Shown here: positions 9,389 to 20,378 of the stretch, piece after piece | Layout: every line of letters begins with the position of its first letter | Position numbering within the stretch: position 1 is the stretch's first letter | From: CAWAHD01 sp963781785 | Lineage (GTDB): Bacteria; Planctomycetota; Planctomycetia; Isosphaerales; Isosphaeraceae | Reading direction: 5' to 3' | NCBI GenBank assembly: GCA_963781785.1 | Contig: CAWAHD010000005.1 | Span: 3,600,796 to 3,664,795, forward strand | DNA: 64,000 nucleotides | The notes under the pieces: model-generated | The model's database searches: none | What the model was told of the DNA's origin: nothing | What the model saw: the letters and a program-made list of their open reading frames with translations, nothing else | Translations under genes and position numbers: made by a program

Positions 9389-10574
9389 ATGCCTCATCTG
9401 TTTCGGATCGACCGTGTCCGAGGGTGCTTGCTGGGACTGGCCGTTGGAGACGCCCTGGGGGCACCACTCGAGGGCTTAAGTGCGCAACAGATCAAAACGC
9501 ATTACGGCCGCGTCCGAAACTACGTCGACGGTGTCCAGGCGTGGAAGCGCAAACCGCATCGCTGGAGGCTGCGTGGGCTGTACTCCGACGATACCCAGCA
9601 AGCCTTGGCCCTGTGTGAAGTCTTGCTCGACTGCCAGCGCATCGATCAGGAGCGACTGGCCGATCTGTATCTGGCCTTGATGACGCCCAAGGGCGCCTTC
9701 AGCGGCGCACACCGCGGAATCGGCCGTAGTTTTCGCCAGGTGCTTGCCGCACTGGAGCGGCGTGTTCCCGCCCATCTCACTGGGCAGCCGACCGCAGGCA
9801 TCGGTGCTGCCATGCGGATCGCTCCCGTCCCCCTCTATTTCGGCGACGAAACCGATCTCGATGTTCGAGTCGGTGATGGCGGCCAGCCTGATGACTCACC
9901 GCGATATCCGCAGTATCGGCGGCGCGCTTGCCGTCGCCCACGTGGTCCGCCGCCTTGCCGCCAGCGAGACCTGTGAACCGAGCCTGCTGTTTCTGGTTGC
10001 CGCTGACGTCGTCAAAGACGAAAAACGGATCGCGGAATCATTCGCGGACTTCGTCCTCAAGCTCGACCGCCATCGCGGGTGCCTGTCCCAGGCGATCGCT
10101 CACGCCGAGTCGCTTCTGGACCTGCCGCACGGCCGTGCCCTGGCGGCCGTCGTCGCGGAAGCCAATCGTCACGGCGCCCACCCCGTGTGCAAGTGCCCCA
10201 CGATGGGCTTCCCCCCCGCCTGCATCCCGACCTGCCTGTACCTCCTGCTCACAACCAGCAGCTTCGAGGAGGCCCTTACCGAGGTCGTCAATCTCGGCGG
10301 AGACACGGACACAGCCGGAGCCATCCTGGGTGCAATAGCCGGAGCCCATTACGGCGTCGACGAAATACCGACCCGCTGGCTCGACGGCCTTCAGAATCGC
10401 GAGGGCATCGAGGCCCGAGCCATCGCGCTGGCCCAGCGATCCACGAGAGGTCTGCACATCCCCGACCTGATCGCCACCGAACACGCCCTCACTCACCAAG
10501 AGGGCAAGAGCTTCGAGTCGTTCGCGTCCATCAGCCGGGACAGCGGCGACCAGGGCGCGAGCCATTTGTTCTGA
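9389..10574 (+). CDS. ADP-ribosylglycohydrolase family protein (one frameshift)
   Basis: The gene starts at ATG 9389 (MPHLFRIDRVRGCLLGLAVGDALGAPLEG). The first frame runs through YSDDTQQALALCE, the family's metal-binding Thr/Asp-Asp motif in a Ser-Asp-Asp version. Near 9860 the frame changes, and the second frame carries FESVMAASLMTHRD and then GGDTDTAGAILGAIAGAHYG, the C-terminal metal-binding signature. The joined product is about 395 residues, normal for the family. It removes ADP-ribose from proteins or small molecules in the cytoplasm. The isolated setting (no DraT gene nearby) argues against a nitrogenase-specific role. Both halves are well preserved, so a sequence error is more likely than decay. 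Confidence 0.85.
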
Positions 10575-10844
10575 TCTTGACTCTTCGACTCGGCCGATGA
10601 TGAACGATGCACCAGACCGCGCAACGTTGATCGCATGCATCTCTGGCAGTACATCCATGCGCGGCACCCTTTCCCCGACCCGTTTTTTCGGGTAAGCTTG
10701 ATAGGGAGAAAGAACCGCCGATGCTCGATCTCGCGAATTCGGCTCGATGCGGCGTTTTGGCCGGTTTGTACAGTTTAGATAAGCTTGACGTGTGCTTTCT
10801 TGCGGGTGGGACCGCCGCCATTTGGCTGGCTTCGCTGGAGATCC

Positions 10845-11375
10845 ATGGAGATGAGCCGGATCACGCTCGACCAGATCCGCAAGTTGCTGGACGAGGCCGA
10901 AGGTTATTTGATGCTTGATCTTCCGAGGCGGTCTCTGCAGATTCTCGAGAGCCAACCCGACTGGTCCAACATGCAATTCGAGGCGAGCTTTCTCAAGGGG
11001 GAGGCGCTTCGAACTTTGAAACACTACCGCGAGGCCTTGAGACCGCTCGAAGTGGCGGCGGCGCTGCGTCCCGCCGATTCCCGGGTCGCCCTGGCACTGG
11101 GTTGGTGCTACAAACGCACCAACCGGCTGGCGCAAGCGATCGACTCGCTCGATCGGGCGCTCCGCGAGCATCCTGACGAGCCGCTCTTGCACTACAACCT
11201 GGCCTGCTACTGGAGTCTGGCGGAGAATGACGTGAAAGCCCTGGACGAGCTCTCCGCCGCGCTAGCCCTTGACCCCGAACTTCGGTCGCTGGTGGCGGAG
11301 GAGTCCGACTTCGACCACCTGCGTGGGAACCCGTTGTTTGATCGACTTGTACGCGGCTGCGCACCCCAGACCTGA
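10845..11375 (+). CDS. tetratricopeptide repeat protein
   Basis: 176 residues from ATG 10845, which has GGAG six bases upstream; the frame opens earlier at 10785 without a ribosome site. At least three TPR-like helical pairs are visible: LDEAEGYLMLDLPRRSLQIL, KHYREALRPLEVAAALRP, and RLAQAIDSLDRALREHPD followed by LLHYNLACYWSL. There is no signal peptide or membrane segment, so it is probably a cytoplasmic scaffold. The partner is not apparent from the neighbours. It is intact. Confidence 0.8.
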   Translation: MEMSRITLDQIRKLLDEAEGYLMLDLPRRSLQILESQPDWSNMQFEASFLKGEALRTLKHYREALRPLEVAAALRPADSRVALALGWCYKRTNRLAQAIDSLDRALREHPDEPLLHYNLACYWSLAENDVKALDELSAALALDPELRSLVAEESDFDHLRGNPLFDRLVRGCAPQT

Positions 11376-11381
11376 TAACAC

Positions 11382-11403
11382 GGCCTGTCGCAAGTCGCAG
11401 GCC
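11382..11403 (+). terminator. weak hairpin after TPR gene
   Basis: GGCCTG and CAGGCC pair around a 10-base loop seven bases after the TPR stop. There is no T-run, so intrinsic termination is doubtful. Confidence 0.25.
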
Positions 11404-11426
11404 GGAGGCCGGACGCCATCGCCAGC

Positions 11427-11761
11427 CTAGCTCTCGTCGAGAATTCGCTGAGTGATCTCGCGCTCGCAGATCTTGCACCACTTCCAATGCTGGGTGCCCG
11501 ATGTGCTCGATTCAAGATGGGCGAGAGCCACTCGCACGCGAACGAAACCAGATTTTCGTTTCGTTCTCGCCCGCCCTCTCCAGTTTGACGCAACGGGCGA
11601 AATGGAGCAGATTGGATGGCGAGCGGCACAGAATGCGGCTTGCCGTTGGCATCCTTGACCGTCCCGTGGAAAATGAATCCGATGGCTTCCAGACGAGTTT
11701 CGGAAAAATCCTCGATTGATTCGAGGTTCCGAACGGGCGGAAGTTGTTGTTTGGTGGGCAT
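11427..11761 (-). pseudogene. small hypothetical protein, broken into three frames
   Basis: Three minus-strand frames make a continuous protein-like string. The start is MPTKQQLPPVRNLESIEDF (ATG 11761), running to FHGTVKDANGKPH. A middle piece, LLHFARCVKLERAGENETKIWF, lies in a second frame. The end, GTQHWKWCKICEREITQRI, lies in a third, with its stop at 11427. The CxxC-like end and Arg/Lys content suggest a small metal- or nucleic-acid-binding protein, but I do not recognise the family. At least two indels separate the pieces, near 11640 and 11540. It sits at the start of the frameshift-dense block, so sequence error is a real possibility. Confidence 0.45.
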
Positions 11762-11954
11762 GAATGGTTCCCGAATCCATCTAGTTTCTACATTTGAATC
11801 ATAAACGATAATTTAACCAAAAAGCGCTCCGAGTGCAAGACGAAGACGGACGCGAGGTCAGATGCGGACTCCCGGTCGAGACGCATCAGGGGCGCGCGCC
11901 AGGGTTTGTGAATTCGCCGGCGACTCCTACTTTATTGACGGAAGGCGGTTCTCG

Positions 11955-13610
11955 GTGATTCGAGAAACGGTCAGCCATCTTCGAGATCTTCCACGCTATC
12001 GCCAGATTCTGACCACCCTGGTGCGCTATGGTTACCAGGACGTCGTGGCCGCTCTCCATCTGGAAGGAATCGCGCGGCCGATCGAACGGGTTGCACTTGG
12101 CAACGAGGTTCCGCTTCACGATCGTCCCCGCCGGCTTCGCCTGGTCTGCGAAGAGCTCGGGCCCACTTTCGTGAAGCTCGGTCAGTTGCTCAGCACCCGG
12201 CCGGATCTTCTGCCGGAGGCCTACACCAACGAGCTGGCTGCGCTGCGTGACGATGTGCGACCGTTCCCGTTCGAGACCAGGTCGAGACCATCCTGGTCGA
12301 GGAATACCATCGGCCCCTGGCGGAGGTGTTCGCGTCGATCGACGAGAATCCGGTCGCTTCCGCCTCGATCTCTCAGGTCCACCGTGCGGTTCTCCGCGAC
12401 GGGCGAGTCGTGGCCTTGAAGGTGCAACGGCCAGAGATCGCCAAGGTCGTCCAAGCCGATCTCGACATCATCAAGAACCTGGCCCAGTTCGTCGAGCGCC
12501 GGCTGCCCAACCTGGCTGTCGTACAGACCGCTGTCGCTGGCGCGCGAATTCGAGCGCACGATCAAGCGCGAGCTCGACTTCTCGACCGAGCGCCGCACGA
12601 TGCAGCGCTGTCGAGCCCAGTTCGCCGGCGATCCGACTGCTCACATCCCGTTCGTCCTCGAAGAGCTTTCGACGCCGCGCGTGATCGCGATGGAGTTCAT
12701 CGAGGGGGTATCGATCAACGATCTGGAGGGGATCCGCCGACATGGACGTCGAGCCGGCGGAGATCGCGGTCACGGGAGTGCGGATACTTGCTCAGACAGA
12801 TCTTCGAATTCGGGTTCTTTCACGCAGATCCGCATCCCGGCAATCTCCGGGTCCTCGAGGGCGGAGTCATCGCCCCGCTCGATTACGGCATGTTCGGCCA
12901 TCTCGACGTCCGGACGCGGGAGCGAATCGCCGGTCTCCTGGCTGCACTTCTCGCGCAGGACTCCGACCGCGTGATCCGCGACCTGGAGTCGCTGGATATA
13001 CGACGGGATCAAGCTCGATTCACGCGCATTCCGCCGCGACGTCGGCGAGCTGGTCGTCTTCGTACTCCGAGCTGACGCTCGATACGATCGACCTGGGCGT
13101 GCTGCTGCGAGACCTGGTCGGCGTGATCCGGACGCACCACCTGCACATCCCACCCGATCTGGTGCTCTTGATTCGCTCGCTCGTGACCATCGAGTCGGTG
13201 GGCCGCAACCTCGACCCCCATTTCGACATCGCCGCGCAGCTCTACCCGTTCCTCCGCGATCTGACGCTCCGCCGGTTCCGCCCCGACCGCATCTTGAGTC
13301 AAACGGTCCGGACCACCGAAGACCTGCACCGCATCGCCACGCTGCTGCCCGACCTTTTGAGCCAGTCGCTCGAATCGATCAAGCGCGGCGAGCTGGCGGG
13401 TGCATTTCGACCTCCAGGGCTTCGAGCGGCTGGTCACGGCAAGCTGACCCGCGCAAGCAACAGCCTGGCCGTCGGCATCGTCATCGCCGGCCTGTTCGTC
13501 GCGTCGTCGCTCTTGCTCCGGTCCGGGCAAACCGCGTTCGCTTACGCGGGTCTGCGCGACCGGCCTTGATTCTCAGTCTCTGGCTGATCTGGAACATGTC
13601 GCGCGATTGA
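11955..13610 (+). pseudogene. AarF/UbiB (ABC1) atypical kinase, many frameshifts
   Basis: The protein must be read across three frames with about seven changes between 12270 and 13545. Conserved pieces appear in order: IRETVSHLRDLPRYRQIL, GPTFVKLGQLLSTRPDLLPE (the KxGQ motif), ASASISQVHRAVLRDG (A-rich loop), VALKVQRPEI, RVIAMEFIEGVSINDL, FFHADPHPGNLRVLEGG, APLDYGMFGHLD (DFG-like), and a C-terminal membrane hairpin ending LILSLWLIWNMSRD before a stop at 13608. UbiB/AarF proteins are ATP-dependent kinase-like factors acting on isoprenoid quinone or lipid pathways. Every family motif is intact although frames differ, which argues for indel errors. A separate intact AarF homologue begins at 62392. 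The start at GTG 11955 is favoured by an upstream GGAAGG. Confidence 0.8.
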
Positions 13611-13713
13611 TCGGCTCTGCCGACGGCGGAATCCTCGGTTGACCCCCGCGTGCCGGAACCTCAAACGACCGGACGTGCGGGCCGGCCATGCCGGCTCTCC
13701 TCGATTCGCTTTC

Positions 13714-15072
13714 TCACGTGCGGATCTGGCCCCAGCGATAGGCGGCGATCGTGCCAAAGACCATGAGCGGTAGCCAGGCTGACAGCTCCGGAGGGATGTC
13801 GCTGAAACGTTCCCAGATACTGGCAAAAGAGGATCGCTCCATAAAAGAGTGCCGAGTTGCCGAGCGCAAAGCCCAGGTTGATGAACGTGTTGCGCCCGTA
13901 ACCTCCCAGCACCAGCGGCAAGCTCATGAACAGCAGATTCAAACCCAGGAACGGCCGCAGGATCCGGCCGTGCACGAACATCGCCACTTCATTGCGTTCC
14001 GATACCCTCGGTCGACGGATCGCTCAGACCCTCGAATCAGATCGCCGCGTTGGTGCAAACTGATACCAATCGGCCTTGCGCGTCATCGCCTGAAAAGTCA
14101 GGCTCGATTTCAAGAAGTAAGTTGCCGCGGCTCAAGTCGACCTTCCGATCCAACAGCCTGTTAACCTTGCAAGAACGGGCGATTCGCGCACCAAGCGGAA
14201 AGCGGGCAGGGACGCAAGATAGGGTATTTCCGAATGGGGTCGAAAAGGTCGGCGTCTTCTGACTCGGCGGCGCTGGGCGGGAGTTGCCGCGGCCGGCCGG
14301 GCTCGACCCCGTCCTTCGCTGGGCGGAACATACGGGGCGGGAAATCCCTCCAGGTCGTCGACGCGGTGAGCACTCTGCGGCCCGGCTGGCCTGCAAGGCC
14401 TCGTCCTCGAGCGGCGGATTGATCGTCGGCCCCGCGCACCAGCCAGCCTCCCTTGAGCGGGGCTGTGGGATGATCGGGAGGGATGTAGGTCGCCTGCAGC
14501 GCCCTTCACGTCCTGGATCTCGCCGAAGATCGCCACGGGATCGTGGCATAGAACGGGAAGATGGTCTTGGTCGCCCGATCGGCGTCCACGCCGTGGATCA
14601 AGACCTTGCGAGCGTCGTAGCGGCCCGAGACGTGGACCGTGCGCTGTGCCGTCGTCATCGTGCGACTTTCGCCAGCTCTTCGGCGTACCGCGGCATGATC
14701 AGCTCCTGGTTCGCCACGGCAAAAAAGCTGACGATCACCGACGAGACCAGCACCGGACGGATGGCGCGATGCGTGCTGATCCCCGCGGCCAGCATGGCAA
14801 GCTGCTCGTTGTTCCGCTGCATCCAGGTGACGGTGAAGATCGGCCGCCATCATGCCGATCACGCCGCAAAGCTGATCGAAGAACAGACTCTGGTGAACGA
14901 GATAATACCGGCCCATGACCTGGAACAGCTCCACGGTCCCGTCGGCGCGCTTGGTGAACTCGTCGAGATTCGAGAAGGCATCGATCACGATGTAGAGGCC
15001 GACCAGCGAGACGTAGCAGATCACGTAGGCCTTGAAAAACGACCAGTACCGCTGCCGATCGAGGATTCGCAC
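13714..15072 (-). pseudogene. YjgP/YjgQ (LptF/LptG-type) permease, frameshifted, downstream gene of pair
   Basis: The start is GTG 15072, preceded by AAGGAG, and gives VRILDRQRYWSFFKAYV. A clean N-terminal stretch follows: FKAYVICYVSLVGLYIVIDA (membrane helix 1), NLDEFTKRADG, and YYLVHQSLFFDQLCGVIGMM. Frame changes then occur near 14860 and repeatedly to 14040. The C-terminus resumes as ILRPFLGLNLLFMSLPLVLG, RNTFINLGFALGNSALFYGA, then after another shift SDIPPELSAWLPLMVFG and a stop at 13714. This is the topology of the LPS-exporter permease half LptF/LptG. It lies about 100 bases after a second copy in the same direction, the usual lptF-lptG tandem. Length and both ends are normal, so I favour sequence error over loss. 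Confidence 0.7.
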
Positions 15073-15176
15073 GATCCTTCTCCTTTTCCCGACCGGAGCC
15101 CGATTCCGCTCTACCGGTGCCGCCCGATCTACGGCCGGGCGATTGCACAAGACGCGCTCGGGCCAAGGCGCGCTTT

Positions 15177-16426
15177 TCAGTGCTTGACGACCGACGGCAA
15201 GACGAACCCGGCCACGATGGCCAGAGCAGGTTGCCGATCCAGAGGACCCCATCGACCAGGTCGCCAGCAATCCCTCCTTGCTCAGATTCTGGTCCCGAAG
15301 AGCATGAGCGGATAGTAAATGCCGATGATCGGCAGAAAGCAGGTCATGAACGCGCTCAAGAAATCGCGGCGGGCAAACAGGATACCGACCGGAGCCCCCA
15401 GGATCACGAACAGCAAGCTGCCGAATGCCATCGAGATTCGCAGATGCCATTCGGTCTCGAGCTCGTTGCAGCTGACCGATCCAGACGTTATGATCGCGGA
15501 ACGCCTGAATTCACGTCGCCCCAGTTGATCGCCTCGATCCGGCCCGTCGCGAATGCGAAACCCAGCCTTGATCGCTTCGCTCTTCCGGACCGTCTTGATC
15601 AGAGTGCGCGTTCTTTGCGAGCTCTTCGGCGATCTCGGCGTTGGTAAACTCCTGGATTTTCTTCTCCATGTTGAACTGTGCTGTCGGGCGGGATCGGAAT
15701 CTCCAGCGATGTCGTCGTTGATCAGGAAGACGTCGGCGTCTCGCACGGAATGCTGAGTCTCCGAGTCGTCGAAGGTAAACGCGCACCATCTTCGTCGTGA
15801 AGATCAGAAGTGCAGCTCGGCCTTCTTCGCGCCTGGATGATGGCATCGTAATCGTTTCCCCCCTTGGCCTTGTGCTTGAAAGTGGCGTCGATCATCTTCG
15901 ATCCCTTCCACGTCGCGGACACTTGATCAAGAACGGCCACTTGGGGTGGTTGAACTCGCGGTCGCGAGCCAGCAGCTTGTAAAACATGTCCTCAAGTCAT
16001 TGAACAGAACCATCTTGGCATTGTGGGTGCACCGGGGGATCCAGCCGCCGCTCACGCAGAGCAAGCCAGCAGGCTCAAGCACTGTGCCGAGGACAAGGTC
16101 GGCCGCAGGACGCTCCAGACGGAGAGCCCCGCTGTTTTGATGGCGATGATCTCGTTGTCGCCGGCCAGCCGGCCGTAGACGACCGTCGCCGCGAACAGCA
16201 GCGACACCGGGACCGTGTACGGCAGCGTGCTGGGAATGACGTACGGAACCAGATGAGAGATGTCACCGGGCGAAAGGCCGATATCCCTGGCCTGAGCCGC
16301 GACCATGAACAGCACGAAGATCGCGGTCATGGTCAGGAGCGCCAGCCCGAAAGAGCGAACGACCTCACCGATCACGTAGCGCTGAAGAATCCCCAACTCG
16401 ACGGCCTCCTGTGTGTCTGCATCCAT
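15177..16426 (-). pseudogene. YjgP/YjgQ (LptF/LptG-type) permease, frameshifted, upstream gene of pair
   Basis: The gene begins at ATG 16426 (MDADTQEAVELGILQRYVI). The first 120 residues are clean: VIGEVVRSFGLALLTMTAIF (helix 1), then VPYVIPSTLPYTVPVSLLFA and YGRLAGDNEIIAIKTAGLS, the family hallmark region. Frames then change near 16060, 15880, 15800, 15700 and 15600. The C-terminal helices reappear in ISMAFGSLLFVILGAPVGIL and FLPIIGIYYPLMLF, and after a last shift the product ends IVAGFVLPSVVKH at 15177. Neither LptB nor the Lpt bridge proteins are in the window. The product is an inner-membrane component that would extract lipopolysaccharide-like lipid for export. Motif retention again suggests sequencing indels. 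Confidence 0.7.
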
Positions 16427-16489
16427 GCCGCAGGTTAACCGTCCCGGCCGAAATTCATGAAAGCGGGCTCACACTCCGTGGAGCCGGTT

Positions 16490-17777
16490 TCATGCAACCG
16501 GGTAGAGACAGGCGTGGAGAGCCGCCCCCAGACGGCGCGCTCCTTCGATCAGCTCGATCCTCGCTAGGCACTCCGAAGGTCAGGCGGATGTGGTTCCTGG
16601 GTGGTGGCTCCGGCTCAGGCGCGAAGGCGTGATCGCCAGGAACGTAGATCACGCCTTCTTGCACGCACTGAGAAAAAAGCGGTCCGTCGAAACTGGTATC
16701 GAGCCCCTCGGGAACGGTCATCCAGACGAATAGCCCGCCTTCGGGGTGGGTCCAGTGCACCTCCGAGTCGACCGGTCTTACGAATTCGTCGAGTGCCCGC
16801 ACGAAAACACCGCACTTCCTGCGGTATAGGTCGGTCAGACCGGCAACGTGGCGATCGTAGCTGCCATCGGCCAGAATCTGCCCCAGGAGTCGCTGAATGA
16901 AATTTGATGACCCGAAATCGTGGTTTGCCTTGAGTGACAGAATCGGCTCGACGAGGCCCTCGGGCAAAACGCCGAACCCGATTTTGAACCCCGGGCTCAA
17001 TGTCTTGCTGAACGTTCCGGCGAGGATGACCGTGTCGGCCTCTCGATCGAGGCCCCAGAGACTGGGCGGCTCGCTGGCTCCGAACGACAGCCCTCGGTAT
17101 GCGGCATCCTCCAGCACGTAGATTCGGCGGCGCTTCGACCAGCGCCGCGCAAGTTCCAGGAGCGGCCGGCGCCGCTCTTCGGCCAGGCTGATCCCGGTCG
17201 GATTGGCATGCTCCGGAATCGTATAGATGAGCTTGACCTTGTCGAGTTCTCCCTCCATTTCCAATTGGGCGAGCGCCTGATCGAGCCGATCGAGCCGCAG
17301 ACCGCCGTCGTCGATCGGGATCCGGATGGCACGGGCACCTCGCGTCTCGACCGGGCCCAGGAACACGAAATAGGTGGGTGACTCCACCAGCACGATATCG
17401 CCCGGATCCAGCAAAGCCTCACAGACCAGGTAGATCAACTGGGCCGATCCGGTTGTCACGATCGTTCTGGGCAGTGCCCCCTTGTAACACCCTGCCGGAC
17501 GGCGGTCGCTCCGCTCCATGCGTTCGAGCAGTCGGGCTCTCAGGGTCGCGTCACCGGGCGTCGTCCCGTATTGAAGCGATCGGCGCCCCTCGGCCGAATC
17601 TGCCAGAACAACGGCCGCAGCCCGGGCCGCGATTTCAACCGGCAGAGAAACCTGATCAACAAAGCCGGCCGCCAGTGAGACCAGCCCGGGGTTCTCAAGC
17701 GCCGTCTGCATGAGATGGCTGATCGAAGCGGGCCGAGTCCGACGGGCGGCCGCACTGAGTGAGGTCGGGAGTGTCAT
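16490..17777 (-). CDS. PLP-dependent aminotransferase class I/II (2-aminoadipate/MocR-like), C-terminal frameshift
   Basis: The start is ATG 17777. The fold-type I order is present: ENPGLVSLAAGFVDQ, LQYGTTPGDATLRARLLE, VTTGSAQLIYLVCEALLDPGD, the Asn region in PEHANPTG, and the PLP lysine in GTFSKTLSPGFKIGFG. It resembles the 2-aminoadipate/valine-pyruvate aminotransferase group without a GntR domain. Near 16560 the frame slips. The natural tail ARIELIEGARRLGAALHACL ends at a TGA at 16490, whereas the uninterrupted frame would run to 16455 in Ser/Pro-rich nonsense. The amino-group donor and acceptor cannot be read from sequence. It follows the membrane phosphatase gene by 88 bases on the same strand. 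Confidence 0.82.
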
Positions 17778-17865
17778 CGTTGGGATTTGCCGGCTGAAAA
17801 AGCGAGACGATGCATGTGAGTGCGTACTCTATCGCCGCCTGCAAACGTGTCAAGCTCGGTTGGTC

Positions 17866-19255
17866 TTACCGCGCCTTGGTGGTGACACGGTCTTTGCCGT
17901 CGGGGTTCATTGTAATCGATTCTCGGGCTTGCGATGCAATGATCGGGTCGATTGTTCCTTCGGCACACCGCCGCAGAATCGCCGCAGTGGGGTCGGCCCG
18001 GTACCGCGAACCGGCACGGAGCGGCAACACGCGGTTGTAGAGCAAGATGACCGATGCCTTGGGCCGATAGCCACGGTGCCGCTCGATTTCTTGCATGATC
18101 TCCAGCAGAGGCTTTCGTTCGACGACGAACCGATAGATCCCCATCCAGGCCGGCGATCGGTCCATGCAGCCATGACAGTGGACCAGAATCGGCCAGGCGG
18201 TCGGATCCTGCGCCAGGGCCAGCGTCCTGTCCAGAAATGCGGCTCGAAGCGGCCTCTGATGGGTCGGAAGGGCTCCCAACGTACTGGATCCCGTGCTCCC
18301 GGGCAAATCTCAGTTCGTCCGGCAAGAGCGGGCTTCTTTGCGCGGTGTCTTCGGGGAAGAGATTGATGATCGTCCGAAATGGATGGCGGCGCTGTGACAG
18401 CTCCAGCCCACGCTTTGTCGGCATCGCACTGATGTAAATTCGGCCCGGCGCGACCACTCTGAGACGGGCCAGCGGGCGGTGCAGCCACGAGAGCCAGACG
18501 GCTGCGAACACGATTGCGACCCAGGTCGCCAGAGCAAGGGGAATCGCTCTGAGCAAATGACGCTTTGATCTCAGTGCGTATGCCAGTTCGACCACGATTC
18601 CCAGGTCCAGCGCGATCAATCCCCAGATCATCGCCCATCGCGGCCAGTACCCTTCAGGCCCAATGCCGGGAATTTCCACCTGGCGCGCCAGGCACAAGAC
18701 GAGTGCCGCGACCCAGATAGAGCGCGTTTTCTTGACCCGGGTACGATCCCAGTACTCACCTAGTTGCTGCCGATGGCCATGAATCGTGACCGCGACAACG
18801 CTTACCAGCACGAGAGCCCCAATCAGAAGCGGTAATCGAACTCCGATGGGTGCGCTTTTGTCGAGGATCGTTCTCCAGCCGAGGCCATGCCATCCGTCAA
18901 CGGTCGGGCCCGGTGTCGCGCTGTACCAGAGTGCCGCGATGCCAATGGCCAGCGCTGCCGGCCAGAGCGCCTTCGGGCGACTGACGATCAGCCCGGCCGC
19001 GGCCGACACCACACTCAATGCCGACACGTAGATCATGATCCGGTCGAGAGTGTCGCCCGGTTCGGCCAGGCGGTACGCCGCCGCGGGGAAACGGCTGAAG
19101 GTGAGGCGCTCCACGCTGGGAAACTCAGGGTCAACGTCTTCATCGAAGTCGAGGACGTGCCACACGGCCGGAACGACCGTCAAGGCCAGGACTAGCCATG
19201 GCCAGAACTTCCGACCCGCGCACCGCAGACGTGTGGCCATGCCGCCGTTGCCCAT
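17866..19255 (-). CDS. membrane protein with C-terminal dual-specificity (Cx5R) phosphatase domain, one frameshift
   Basis: The start is ATG 19255 (MGNGGMATRLR) with GGAGG at optimal spacing. The first 270 residues hold about seven hydrophobic segments, for example FWPWLVLALTVVPAVWHVL and LLIGALVLVSVVAVTIHG. A cytosolic domain follows with RIYISAMPTKRGLE and the DSP-like TIINLFPED. The frame slips near 18280. The second piece carries the catalytic loop VHCHGCMDRSPAW, matching the Cys-x5-Arg tyrosine/dual-specificity phosphatase signature. Placed after KAS, ACP and acyltransferase genes, a lipid phosphatase role (PTPMT1-like phosphatidylglycerophosphatase or similar) is an attractive inference but not shown. 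Both halves are well preserved. Confidence 0.72.
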
Positions 19256-19372
19256 TTCGTATCCTCCATGAAGCTGATCAGTGGTTCCAGCCGCCATCCT
19301 GCGCGACAAAGGAGTGCGATCACAGTCATTGCGGTCTCTGCCGCCCTTGGTCGCTCGATCGGTCAGGTCATT

Positions 19373-20299
19373 TCATGCAACCAGCTCGTCGGTATCGCTC
19401 CAGAAGAAATAGTCGTTGCTATTGCTGGGATGGCGGCGCACCTGGTCTTCCAGGATCTCGATGAAGCGGCCGACCCAGTACGCCGAGTCCCCGGTCTCCT
19501 GTGATTCCTTGGGCACATGGAAAGGAGGGCGAAACTCGATGTGGTAGCGCCCGTCAGGCTCCATCCGGCAGAAGACCATGACGACCGGTGCTTCGGTCAG
19601 TGCGGCGAGTACAACCCACGTCGTCGAGAATCGCATGGATCGACCCAGGAAGTGGGCCGATGCCGTCAGCCGCCCGGTCCAGCGCACGTCGCCCGCCAGG
19701 TAGAGCAGGAGGCCTGCCTTGATCGTTCTCGCGGCTCTCAGGATCGAACTGGCCGAATCGGCAGGAACGCCCTGCCGCGATATGAACAGCTTGTCTTGCC
19801 CGAGCGGACCGTCGGTCTCGAAGTGGCGAGACATGAAACGGGAGATGTGGCGAGGGCGCTCCATGTAGAAGCGGACGGGATAATTCTCGCGAAACAGCCA
19901 GTGCGCCGGCAGAAGGTGCGCCCCGAAATGGTTCGCCAGTACGATGCAGCCGCGGCCGAGACCGAATGCCGAGTCCAGATGCTCGCGCCCGGTCACGGTA
20001 AACATCGCGCGGGCACGTTCGTCGTCGATGCCGTCAAGAAGGAGGTCTCTCGTTCTCCAGAGTACGTGGTTGCCCGCCAGCTCGCGGCCGACGGCACGCA
20101 CGTCCCACTGGCTATCCAGCACGGATTGGCCATGAGCCACCGCGTCGTTGAAGCTGCGTCGCAAACTGTGACTCAGGCGATACTCCATCCGGCCAATTCC
20201 CGAGACAAACCGCGACGCCAAAGGCAGCGGTAAGTTCCGGAAAAACGGCAAGAAGGCTTTGAGGAACCCCTTGCGGATGTTGAGCCCCCGTCGTTCCAT
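19373..20299 (-). CDS. LPLAT/HtrB-type lysophospholipid (lipid A) acyltransferase
   Basis: 308 residues from ATG 20299, preceded by GGGGAGAG; the longer frame to 20476 overlaps the ACP gene and looks non-coding. The family order is visible: an N-terminal hydrophobic patch (LKAFLPFFRNLPLPLASRF), CIVLANHFGAHLLPAHWLF with the NHxGxxE/H-like active-site block in an NHFGAH version, then PVRFYMERPRHISRF and a long hydrophobic C-terminal half. Such enzymes transfer an acyl chain from acyl-ACP to a membrane lipid acceptor. The ACP directly upstream and KAS before it support acyl-ACP as donor. It is intact and followed by the phosphatase gene after about 117 bases. Confidence 0.8.
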   Translation of the reverse strand: MERRGLNIRKGFLKAFLPFFRNLPLPLASRFVSGIGRMEYRLSHSLRRSFNDAVAHGQSVLDSQWDVRAVGRELAGNHVLWRTRDLLLDGIDDERARAMFTVTGREHLDSAFGLGRGCIVLANHFGAHLLPAHWLFRENYPVRFYMERPRHISRFMSRHFETDGPLGQDKLFISRQGVPADSASSILRAARTIKAGLLLYLAGDVRWTGRLTASAHFLGRSMRFSTTWVVLAALTEAPVVMVFCRMEPDGRYHIEFRPPFHVPKESQETGDSAYWVGRFIEILEDQVRRHPSNSNDYFFWSDTDELVA

Positions 20300-20378
20300 C
20301 GACGACTCTCCCCACCCAATCTCGTATCGCTCCCGAGAGGAACGACAGCCCGCTGGCTGGCGCGCCACTCCACCAAAT

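Noticed and set aside
9041..9397. A 118-codon minus-strand frame before the ADP-ribosylglycohydrolase gene
   Set aside because: There is no domain and no start signal, and composition is typical of non-coding GC-rich DNA.
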